Source: Planctomycetota bacterium
Lineage (GTDB): Bacteria > Planctomycetota > Phycisphaerae > WQYP01
Assembly (NCBI GenBank): GCA_021795535.1
Contig: JAJYPG010000024.1
Coordinates: 1 to 9,411 of the forward strand
Length of the DNA stretch: 9,411 bases
Direction of reading: 5' to 3'
Of this stretch, positions 1 to 5,572 are shown in pieces. Made by a program: the position numbers and the translations under genes. Under the pieces are notes generated by a model that was not told the DNA's origin, did no database searches, and saw nothing but the letters and a program-made list of their open reading frames with translations. Position 1 is the first letter of the stretch. Each line of letters opens with the position of its first letter.

Positions 1-27
1 CCAAAACAAAAATTACCTTCCGCGTGC

Positions 28-52
28 AGTATAACCTGTTATGGGCATAACA
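28..52 (-). promoter_or_regulatory. Inverted repeat beside a possible divergent promoter
   Basis: Bases 37-52 form a perfect dyad, TGTTATG-GG-CATAACA (7-bp arms, 2-base spacer). It overlaps a second dyad, ATAAC-CT-GTTAT at 31-42, so the middle arm could pair either way. On the - strand the dyad sits just upstream of TATACT (33 down to 28), a good -10 match. A GGAAGG Shine-Dalgarno-like run follows near base 20, as if a gene on the - strand starts just left of the window. No convincing -35 box is visible. A repressor or activator operator is a reasonable inference, but its regulator cannot be named. Confidence 0.35.
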
Positions 53-113
53 CTTTTGGTGGCAGCCAATCGCGGAGGCGTCATCCGCACTGCCTCGTGG
101 CGGCACCGGCTGG

Positions 114-141
114 CCCCGATTCAGCGGGGTGAATTTCTTTT
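114..141 (+). terminator. Hairpin followed by T-rich tract (weak terminator candidate)
   Basis: CCCCG (114-118) and CGGGG (125-129) pair around a 6-base loop, and a T-rich stretch begins four bases later. The gap before the T run and the short stem make it a weak intrinsic terminator. It could insulate acpS from read-through on the + strand. No upstream + strand gene is visible, so it may be incidental. Confidence 0.2.
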
Positions 142-144
142 TGC

Positions 145-173
145 CTGACGCGGCGGCTGTTAAACGGTATAAC
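145..173 (+). promoter_or_regulatory. Sigma70-like promoter for acpS, placed for a leaderless mRNA
   Basis: CTGACG at 145-150 (4/6 to TTGACA) is separated by exactly 17 bases from TATAAC at 168-173 (5/6 to TATAAT). Six bases then separate the -10 box from the ATG at 180, so the expected start site is the A of the start codon. No Shine-Dalgarno-like sequence precedes this ATG, which fits a leaderless transcript. Confidence 0.45.
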
Positions 174-179
174 TTGGCC

Positions 180-581
180 ATGGCTATTGCAGGACATGGC
201 GTGGATATGGTGGAAATTGACCGCATTGCGGGCCTTTTACAACGGCATGGGGAACACTTTCTTCAACGCTGTTTCACCTCGGCGGAGCGGACATACTGCG
301 GCGGGCACCATACCCCGGCTATTCATTTAGCGGGTCGATTCTGCGTGAAAGAGGCGGTGGCCAAGGCCCTTGGCACCGGGTTTCGCGGAACCATGGCCTG
401 GACAGATATAAGCGTGGAAAGCGATTCGCTGGGAAAACCACAACTGGTGCTGGCGGGGAAAACCGCGGAACTTGCCACAGTGCGGGGAATAATACGGTGG
501 CATATTTCCATTTCCCATTCGCGGCTACACGCCATTGCCAGTGTGATTGCGGAAGATGCCCTGCCCGCAGCCTTGGCTTGA
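180..581 (+). CDS. acpS: Holo-[acyl-carrier-protein] synthase (AcpS)
   Basis: AcpS moves 4'-phosphopantetheine from coenzyme A to the conserved serine of acyl carrier protein, making active holo-ACP for fatty acid synthesis in the cytoplasm. The 133-residue product has the family hallmarks: GVDMVEI near the start with the Mg-binding Asp at residue 9, FTSAER at 32-37, FCVKEAVAKALGTG at 54-67 with metal-binding Glu58, and a C-terminal ISISHS segment. Its length fits the usual 120-135 residues. A GTG at 129 would add 17 residues unlike the family, so the ATG at 180 is preferred: the protein then opens directly with the conserved first strand. There is no ribosome binding site. A TATAAC box six bases upstream suggests a leaderless mRNA. 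The 3' end overlaps a possible 40-codon ORF. Confidence 0.93.
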   Translation: MAIAGHGVDMVEIDRIAGLLQRHGEHFLQRCFTSAERTYCGGHHTPAIHLAGRFCVKEAVAKALGTGFRGTMAWTDISVESDSLGKPQLVLAGKTAELATVRGIIRWHISISHSRLHAIASVIAEDALPAALA

Positions 582-678
582 AGCGATAGGAAGAAGTAAT
601 GATAAAGATCGCATCCGCAAGGAACACCAGGATCATCAGGCTTTTGACGAATTCTTTTCACAAGGCCCGGCAGCGTGA
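556..678 (+). CDS. Candidate 40-residue protein coupled to the next gene
   Basis: This frame opens with ATG at 556 inside the acpS tail and ends in a TGA at 676-678 that shares GTGA with the GTG start of the next gene, a common arrangement for translational coupling. The predicted product is 40 residues, charged in the middle (DKDRIRKEHQDHQ) and ending FDEFFSQGPAA. It is soluble, with no membrane segment. I do not recognise a family. A competing frame, ATG at 599 after an AGGAAGAAG ribosome-binding-like run, gives 34 very basic residues. Evidence for this ORF is the stop/start overlap and its protein-like C-terminus. Evidence against is the short length and lack of a clear ribosome binding site at 556. 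If the next gene is a MazF/PemK-like toxin, this is where an antitoxin would sit, but that is only positional inference. Confidence 0.4.
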   Translation: MPCPQPWLEAIGRSNDKDRIRKEHQDHQAFDEFFSQGPAA

Positions 679-893
679 ACTACGCAGACACCTTTTTTAT
701 TAAGCAAAAAGATCGCTTGTTTGATAGTCACCTCTGGGTGGTGGTCTCCGACCCATTTCAGGACTCTGAAAAAGTCCTGATCGTAAGCGTTGCCAGTTGG
801 GACCCAGACAAAGATCAATCTTGCATCTTGCAAATTGGCGACCATCCTTTATTACCCGGAAAACGTGCGTTGAATACCGCCATTCCAAGATAA
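675..893 (+). CDS. Small PemK/MazF-like hypothetical protein, apparently frameshifted
   Basis: From GTG at 675 the product is 72 residues. Residues 19-58 (SHLWVVVSDPFQDSEKVLIV..., then DQSCILQIGDHP) resemble, from memory, a family of roughly 100-residue uncharacterised bacterial proteins with a 'HLW.V.SDP...VLIV' core and a 'GDHPF....TCV.Y' end, often likened to the PemK/MazF fold. After GDHPLLPGK the frame turns to RALNTAIPR and stops at 893. The -1 frame from base 863 reads TCVEYRHSKIISVWLTNP and stays open to TAA at 962-964, giving about 96 residues and the expected family ending. The break is at AAAA (860-863), so it could be a mutation, a sequencing error, or programmed -1 slippage. The start codon overlaps the stop of the upstream ORF. 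The corrected form would overlap the convergent purL 3' end by 59 bases. No function is assigned. Confidence 0.6.
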   Translation: MNYADTFFIKQKDRLFDSHLWVVVSDPFQDSEKVLIVSVASWDPDKDQSCILQIGDHPLLPGKRALNTAIPR

Positions 894-905
894 TCTCCGT
901 ATGGC

Positions 906-3884
906 TTACCAATCCAGCGGCTTCATCCACGCCTGCCGAAAACGCTCCACGGGTTCGTCCATAAGAAAACCGGCCCGGGCCGAGCGGATAACCAGATGCG
1001 GTTTCTGCGTTACCTGCCCCAGCAGTCCGAAACGCAAACCGCGCAACGCTTTCACCACGGCATCAAAATGTTCCGGTGTTACTTCCAGAATATAGCGCGT
1101 TGCCGACTCGGCGAACAAAAGCACTTCATCGGAGTCTGCGCCTTCCGTACAGGGCACGGCCGCCAGATCAATCGTCGCACCGAGCCGTCCGGCGAAAAGC
1201 ATTTCAGCCACCGCCACCGCCAGACCGCCTTCGGAAAGATCATGGGCTGACGCGACCAGCCCGCGGCTGATGAGTTCCGCCACACTGCGATGTACACGAG
1301 GCGCGGTTTCCAGGTTGACCCTTGGCACAGATCGTCCGGTGTGGCCGCGCAGCGACCAATAATGCGAAGCGCCCAGTTCACGGGCGGTATTTCCCACAAC
1401 AATAAGATGATTTCCGGGCATTTTTGCATCCATGGTGATGCATCGGGCGGCATCAGGCACAATGCTGATGGCGCTGATCAGCAGGGTATAGGGAATGCAA
1501 ATCCGTCGTCCGGTATCAGTAATGAATTCATTGGAAAGAGAATCTTTGCCGGAAATAAACGGCGTGCCAAAAGCCATCGCCCCGTCATAACAGGCCTGAC
1601 AGGCACGCACCAAGGCCCCAAGGTGCATTGGATCGGAACACCTGGGCCAGCAGAAATTGTCCAGCACTGCGGTATGGGTGGGATCACCACCCACGCACAC
1701 AAGATTGCGGATGGCCTCATCCAGTCCGTTCAGCGCCATTTGATAAGGATCAATATCGCCAAAACGCGGCTGGCAGCCGACCGAAAGCGCCACGCCGCGC
1801 CGGCTTCCCGGCACGGGGCACAGGACCGCCGCATCGCCCGGACCATCGTTCTGCGGACCAACCAATGGCTTGATAACCGTGCCACCCTGCACCTCATGGT
1901 CATATTGACGGATAATCCAGTGCTTGCTGGCCAGCGTGGGCATGGAAAAAAGGGATTCGAGAATCTGTGCGTAATTGGATGGGGGCGAAAGAACCGGATC
2001 GGCCAGAACAGGCTCCTGCCATACTGCGGTGCGTGTGGGGCGGGGAAGGCCCTCATGAATAAACGCCATATCCAGGGAGGCAACAGTGTGCCCCTGATAA
2101 TGCAGCGTCAGGCGGCCAGTGCCATCAAAAACGCCAATATCCACGGCTTCAACATCTTCACTTTTGGCCAAATCAAGCAGCGGTTGAACTTTATCGGGCG
2201 AAACCGCCAGCACCATGCGTTCCTGTGCTTCGCTGATCCAAATTTCGGAATAGTTCAAGCCCTGATATTTCAGGGGGGCTTTTTCCAATTCCACCGTCGC
2301 ACCGGTTTCACCGGCCATTTCGCCAACCGCACTGGAAAGACCGCCGGCACCACAATCGGTCATGGCGTTATAGAGCGGACCATCCGGAAAATCGCGGGCC
2401 TGAAGAATCACATCCAACATTTTCTTTTCGGTAATGGCGTTGCCAATTTGCACGGCATGACTGAATTCATCACCATGTTTGTCGGTTATCACATCGCTGG
2501 AAAAAGTTGCGCCATGAATGCCATCACGCCCAGTGCGTCCGCCCACCAGAATAATGCGGTCTCCCGGTTTGGCTTCACCCTTCTGAGCCAGATGGCGCGG
2601 CAGAATGCCCACCGCGCCGCAGAACACCAGTGGATTGCCAATGTAGCGCGGATCAAAAAAGACCGCGCCATTTACCGTTGGAATGCCCATGCGATTGCCG
2701 TAATCACGCACGCCCGCGACAACTCTTTGCGCGGTGCGGCGCGGGTGAATAACGCCGATGGGAACTTTTTCCAAGGGGGTTTGCGGATCGGCAAAACAGA
2801 AAACATCCGTACAGGCAAAAGGTTTGGCTCCGCCCCCCGTACCTATAACATCCCGAATGCACCCGCCAATTCCAGTCGCCGCACCGCCGTAAGGTTCAAT
2901 GGCCGATGGGCGATTGTGCGTTTCGACCTTCATGCAGACCGCGTGAGTGTCATCCAGGGCGATCACGCCGGCATTGTCCTTAAATACACTAAGTGTCCAG
3001 TCCAATGCCAGATCGCTGGTGGCTTTGAAAATGGTCGATTTCACCAGATTATCAATGGTTTCCGCGTGATCGCCGGGGGCGTGGTGTTCGTGTCCGGCGT
3101 TGTCGGTTGGGGCGGGGTGGTGCGTGAAATGAACACGAGCTTTAAGCGTTTTGTGTACGCAATGTTCGCTCCAGGTTTGCGCGAGTGTTTCGAGTTCCAC
3201 ATCGGTCGGATCGCGGTCCAGGGTGCGGAAATAGTTTTGAATCGCCTGCATTTCAGCCGGGTCCAGGAACAAATGCCCGCGGCGTGAAAGCTGGCCAAGA
3301 TCATCAGCGGAAAGTTCGCGAATGGGTACTTCCACACGCTTGAATTCATACGCCTTGCCGCGGGGAAATTCCGTCGGCAGGAAAGGCGAAAAATGAATTT
3401 CCTCAATGCTGTCGTTGGCCAGAAGACGATGCGCTAAATTTGCGGCGCTATCACGGGTCAGGGTTCCACAAAGCACATATTGCCTCCCGGTGCGCACCTG
3501 AACCGGCAGGTTGTTTTGTCCGCGCGGCACTCCCAGCATATCGGCAATGGCCATCTCCGCGCTTGCCGCAACCGGGTCCATCACGCCCGGTTTCAAGTGT
3601 ACTTCCACCAGGTAACCATCTTCCACCGGGGCGTGGCCCAGCACGGCACGCTCGGTTACCGGGTCGGCCAGAAGCTCATGGGCAATATGGCGAACCTGGT
3701 CGTGCGAAAGTTCCCGGGTGTCAGCATCAGAGGCCATAGGCGTGGCCTGTAAAAGAAAAAGTCGCGCGGTACGAACCTGCCGCACTTCGGAAATGCCCAA
3801 CTGATGAATTTCACTCATCAGGGCGGCACCAGCCGGATCATCTGCGGGATTGTGCGGGTGAACTTCAACACGAAATACTGCCAT
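906..3884 (-). CDS. purL: Phosphoribosylformylglycinamidine synthase, PurL with fused N-terminal PurS-like repeats
   Basis: PurL converts FGAR, ATP and glutamine-derived ammonia to FGAM, the fourth step of de novo purine synthesis. The 992-residue protein opens with two PurS-like segments (about 3-80 and 91-165; the second has HLKPGVMDP and RTGRQYVL). The synthase follows: WSEHC at 238-242, ETHNRPSAIEPYGGAATG at 321-338, GRTGRDGIHGATF at 449-461, SEAQERM at 551-557, YDHEVQGG at 661-668, SGKDSL at 778-783 and HDLSEGG at 881-887. It ends at residue 992 with no glutaminase domain, so a separate PurQ-type subunit must supply ammonia; none is in this window. Length lies between small PurL (about 730) and the large fused enzyme (about 1,300). 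ATG at 3884 is chosen because CGGAG lies upstream at good spacing; an in-frame ATG at 3917 would add a basic 11-residue tail. Oddities are Arg325 in ETHNHPS and a His-rich insert at 251-276. Confidence 0.95.
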   Translation of the reverse strand: MAVFRVEVHPHNPADDPAGAALMSEIHQLGISEVRQVRTARLFLLQATPMASDADTRELSHDQVRHIAHELLADPVTERAVLGHAPVEDGYLVEVHLKPGVMDPVAASAEMAIADMLGVPRGQNNLPVQVRTGRQYVLCGTLTRDSAANLAHRLLANDSIEEIHFSPFLPTEFPRGKAYEFKRVEVPIRELSADDLGQLSRRGHLFLDPAEMQAIQNYFRTLDRDPTDVELETLAQTWSEHCVHKTLKARVHFTHHPAPTDNAGHEHHAPGDHAETIDNLVKSTIFKATSDLALDWTLSVFKDNAGVIALDDTHAVCMKVETHNRPSAIEPYGGAATGIGGCIRDVIGTGGGAKPFACTDVFCFADPQTPLEKVPIGVIHPRRTAQRVVAGVRDYGNRMGIPTVNGAVFFDPRYIGNPLVFCGAVGILPRHLAQKGEAKPGDRIILVGGRTGRDGIHGATFSSDVITDKHGDEFSHAVQIGNAITEKKMLDVILQARDFPDGPLYNAMTDCGAGGLSSAVGEMAGETGATVELEKAPLKYQGLNYSEIWISEAQERMVLAVSPDKVQPLLDLAKSEDVEAVDIGVFDGTGRLTLHYQGHTVASLDMAFIHEGLPRPTRTAVWQEPVLADPVLSPPSNYAQILESLFSMPTLASKHWIIRQYDHEVQGGTVIKPLVGPQNDGPGDAAVLCPVPGSRRGVALSVGCQPRFGDIDPYQMALNGLDEAIRNLVCVGGDPTHTAVLDNFCWPRCSDPMHLGALVRACQACYDGAMAFGTPFISGKDSLSNEFITDTGRRICIPYTLLISAISIVPDAARCITMDAKMPGNHLIVVGNTARELGASHYWSLRGHTGRSVPRVNLETAPRVHRSVAELISRGLVASAHDLSEGGLAVAVAEMLFAGRLGATIDLAAVPCTEGADSDEVLLFAESATRYILEVTPEHFDAVVKALRGLRFGLLGQVTQKPHLVIRSARAGFLMDEPVERFRQAWMKPLDW

Positions 3885-3890
3885 GAAACA

Positions 3891-3929
3891 AAGCTCCGAA
3901 GCTCTTCGTCGGCGCATCTTACTGATGCG
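3891..3929 (-). promoter_or_regulatory. purL 5' leader stems around the ribosome binding site
   Basis: On the - strand, CGCATC-AGTAA-GATGCG (3929 to 3913) forms a 6-bp stem about 28 bases before the purL ATG. A second small stem, AGCT-TCGG-AGCT (about 3902 to 3891), contains the GGAG that would act as the ribosome binding site. Folding of the second stem could mask initiation. The second stem is only 4 bp, so any regulatory effect is speculative. Confidence 0.3.
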
Positions 3930-4095
3930 TCAGACATCAAAATTCTGTGATCCCGATATTCATCGGTTTAATGCCTTGCCGTCCCTGGGTGTGCTCTTTT
4001 TTATCGAGAACCCCAGAAGCGCCAGCTTGTCTGCAGGCACGCCATTGGGAACGTCCCGATCCATCGGGGTACTCACCCGCTTTGGTTCGGCAACG

Positions 4096-4248
4096 TTACC
4101 TGCACAAGAGTACAAACCCCTGCTCTGCAAGCAATTTTGCCAATCCCGATAAAAACGGGCACACACCCGTCCTTGCCGCTTTACCGGCCTGATTCAGTTT
4201 CCGGCTGAATGCTATCGGGGGCGGGCTTTTAGCCAATTCCTCTGCCAC
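4096..4248 (-). CDS. Possible 50-residue ORF downstream of tyrA
   Basis: A GTG at 4248 follows a strong AAGGAG ribosome binding site with four intervening bases (TGCG). It opens a 50-codon frame ending in TAA at 4098-4096. The predicted product begins MAEELAKSPPPIAFSRK, with a C-terminal, mildly hydrophobic helix-like stretch (FLSGLAKLLAEQGFVLL). I recognise no family. The strong Shine-Dalgarno is the only positive evidence. Against it, a terminator-like hairpin with a T run lies inside the frame (4151-4170), and the surrounding spacer is full of small stems. It is listed as a weak candidate. Confidence 0.2.
   Translation of the reverse strand: MAEELAKSPPPIAFSRKLNQAGKAARTGVCPFLSGLAKLLAEQGFVLLCR
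4151..4170 (-). terminator. Intrinsic terminator candidate downstream of tyrA
   Basis: Read on the - strand, ACGGG-TGTGTG-CCCGT forms a 5-bp GC-rich stem with a 6-base loop directly followed by TTTT, ending TTTTTATC from the last stem base. It lies about 150 bases past the tyrA stop and would separate tyrA transcripts from purL. The stem is short, so efficiency is uncertain. Confidence 0.45.
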
Positions 4249-4322
4249 CGCACTCCTTCCGCCTGCATTGCATCAGGTATGCCCGTGGCCGCAAGACTGC
4301 ATTATGCCCGATGATGGCCCGG

Positions 4323-5318
4323 TTATAAATGCCTCCCCGCCACATCGGCTGTCGGCGGCGGGTTTAAGCCTCCGGTCGCGGGTGCTTCCGAACTTGCCAC
4401 GGCACGCTGTGCGGCAATGCTGTTACGCAGTTCGTGGGCGCGTTCCAGAAGGACAAGAATGGCGGCCCGGTCATTCCGGGCAATCGCCGACTGCAAGTTT
4501 TTCAATTGCCGAATCAGTTCGCCAATTTCCTTTCGTACCGGCTGCTGATTGGTCAGAAAAATATCGGCCCATAAGGTCGGATCGCCTCCAGCCACGCGGG
4601 TGGTATCCAAAAAACCGCCTGCAATGGCCGGGAAGGCTTCCGGCGTGCGTGCGGCGGCCAGAACGGTGGCCAAGGCCGCGGCATGGGGTAAATGGCTGAT
4701 GGCAGCAACCCATTGGTCATGGCGCTGGGCGGGAAGCTGCATGGTTTTCATGCCAATACTTTGCCAAAAAATTTCTGTTTTAGCCAGCGCCGCACCCACA
4801 CGCAATGGCGTACAGGCGCCGCGCCCGCGAATGGGCGGTGGGCATAGCAGGCATAATGCGTTCTGATATAAATCCGCACGGGCCGCCAGCGACCCGCGCT
4901 TTTCTGAACCGGCCATGGGATGCGAACCAATAAAATCAACCGTTTTGGGCAGAAATTTAGCCGCCCAGCGCATCACCTGTTTTTTGGTGGAACCGACATC
5001 CGTTACCAGTGTGCCAGCGGCAAGTGCGGTCCGTATCTGATCCATAAGTGTGGGAAATTGCCCCACATTGGTGGCCAAAATGACAATTTGCGCCCCGGCT
5101 ACGCCAGTGGCCGCATCGGTATGTCCATCATCAATGGCCCCCATTTCCAGCGCCTGTGCCAGCGACGGCGATCCAGCGCGGCCAATGCCCACCACCTTCT
5201 GACAAAGCCGGGCTCTCTTCAGAGCCAAACCAAGCGATGCGCCTAACAGTCCGACTCCAACAATCGCGATACAATCCGCCACGGCCCTGCCCGTCTGATT
5301 TTCCGGAACCTGATTCAT
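4323..5318 (-). CDS. tyrA: Prephenate/arogenate dehydrogenase (TyrA)
   Basis: TyrA oxidatively decarboxylates prephenate (or arogenate) to the tyrosine precursor, using NAD(P)+. The 331-residue protein has an N-terminal Rossmann fold, with GVGLLGASLG at 21-30, then TDVGSTK at 106-112, GSHPMAGSEKRG at 131-142 (family signature), ISHLPHAAALA at 207-217, and a helical dimerisation domain containing GGFLDTTRVAGGDPTLW (234-250). No chorismate mutase or ACT domain is present. The last 30 or so residues are Ala/Pro-rich and probably disordered. At the end of the second strand the sequence is GIGRAGS with Arg47 where NAD-specific enzymes usually carry Asp, which hints at NADP+ use. The ATG at 5318 is chosen because it opens just before the nucleotide-binding strand. 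The open frame extends to 5453, but that extension does not look like the family. No Shine-Dalgarno precedes 5318. Confidence 0.92.
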   Translation of the reverse strand: MNQVPENQTGRAVADCIAIVGVGLLGASLGLALKRARLCQKVVGIGRAGSPSLAQALEMGAIDDGHTDAATGVAGAQIVILATNVGQFPTLMDQIRTALAAGTLVTDVGSTKKQVMRWAAKFLPKTVDFIGSHPMAGSEKRGSLAARADLYQNALCLLCPPPIRGRGACTPLRVGAALAKTEIFWQSIGMKTMQLPAQRHDQWVAAISHLPHAAALATVLAAARTPEAFPAIAGGFLDTTRVAGGDPTLWADIFLTNQQPVRKEIGELIRQLKNLQSAIARNDRAAILVLLERAHELRNSIAAQRAVASSEAPATGGLNPPPTADVAGRHL

Positions 5319-5325
5319 GAGAAGA

Positions 5326-5354
5326 AGTGTAAATGCGGCGGCGGATTCGTTCAA
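5326..5354 (-). promoter_or_regulatory. Sigma70-like promoter for tyrA, placed for a leaderless mRNA
   Basis: On the - strand, TTGAAC (5354 to 5349) and TACACT (5331 to 5326) are 17 bases apart, each 4/6 to consensus. Seven bases then lead to the tyrA ATG at 5318. The bases before the ATG are pyrimidine-rich (CTTCTTCTC) with no ribosome binding site, so transcription probably starts at or next to the start codon. Confidence 0.4.
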
Positions 5355-5434
5355 ACATGAATTGTGGCGAAACGGTACGCAAGCTTCGCCGGGAGACGGG
5401 CCGGCCAACGTGGCGCGAGCGGGAAAAACTTGGC

Positions 5435-5452
5435 TGCGGATCATGCGGATCA
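5435..5452. repeat. Perfect tandem 9-mer
   Basis: TGCGGATCA occurs twice head to tail with no mismatch in the tyrA/algH divergent spacer. It explains the Met-Ile-Arg-Met-Ile-Arg start of the upstream extension of the tyrA frame, which is another reason to reject that extension. Confidence 0.6.
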
Positions 5453-5465
5453 CCGGGAAATATCT

Positions 5466-5565
5466 GTCCGGTTTGACACTCCGGACGTGGCGGATTGCCA
5501 GGGTATTGGCCCGGACAATTTTCGGCCAGCGGACTTTTACGTTTAATCAATGAAATTGGTCGGAC
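5466..5565. promoter_or_regulatory. CGGAC/GTCCG motif cluster with an inverted repeat
   Basis: GTCCGG (5466-5471) and CCGGAC (5481-5486) form a perfect 6-bp inverted repeat with a 9-base spacer. CGGAC recurs at 5512-5516, 5530-5534 and 5561-5565. Five copies counting both strands fall within 100 bases, against about 0.2 expected in random sequence. The cluster lies upstream of the YqgE/AlgH gene and behind the tyrA promoter, so it may be a set of regulator sites. The regulator is unknown. Confidence 0.3.
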
Positions 5566-5572
5566 AAGTGGC

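Larger units (their letters stand above)
3885..4322. other. Hairpin-rich spacer between tyrA and purL
   Basis: These 438 bases hold no convincing gene. Small perfect stems occur at 3913-3929 (CGCATC/GATGCG), 3953-3966 (CCGAT/ATCGG), 4055-4068 (CCCGAT/ATCGGG, 2-base gap), 4155-4170 (ACGGG/CCCGT, terminator-like on the - strand) and 4192-4210 (ATTCAG/CTGAAT). The hexamer CCCGAT or its complement occurs at 3952, 4055, 4063, 4145, 4214 and 4307, well above the 0.2 or so expected by chance. The segment is the 5' region of purL and the 3' region of tyrA. I recognised no known riboswitch or RNA family. A purL promoter should lie here, but I could not place one with confidence. Confidence 0.5.

Noticed and set aside
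599..703. ATG at 599 after AGGAAGAAG, giving a 34-residue basic peptide
   Set aside because: The ribosome binding site is attractive, but the frame runs past the next gene's start and the peptide looks like an out-of-frame reading; the overlapping frame ending at 678 fits the gene junction better.
1290..3287. A 665-codon open frame on the + strand opposite purL
   Set aside because: It lies wholly antisense to a gene with clear PurL motifs, its product shows no recognisable domain, and long antisense frames are common opposite GC-biased genes.
3960..4166. A 68-codon - strand frame upstream of purL
   Set aside because: No ribosome binding site, no recognisable family, and it crosses several hairpins in the spacer; it also starts within the terminator-like stem.
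3885..4322. A tRNA, SRP RNA or known riboswitch in the large spacer
   Set aside because: No cloverleaf, no SRP core motif and no recognised riboswitch signature could be found by eye.
5319..5453. A longer TyrA beginning at 5453
   Set aside because: The extra 45 residues do not look like the family, begin in a tandem DNA repeat (Met-Ile-Arg twice), and would lie upstream of the promoter placed at 5326-5354.
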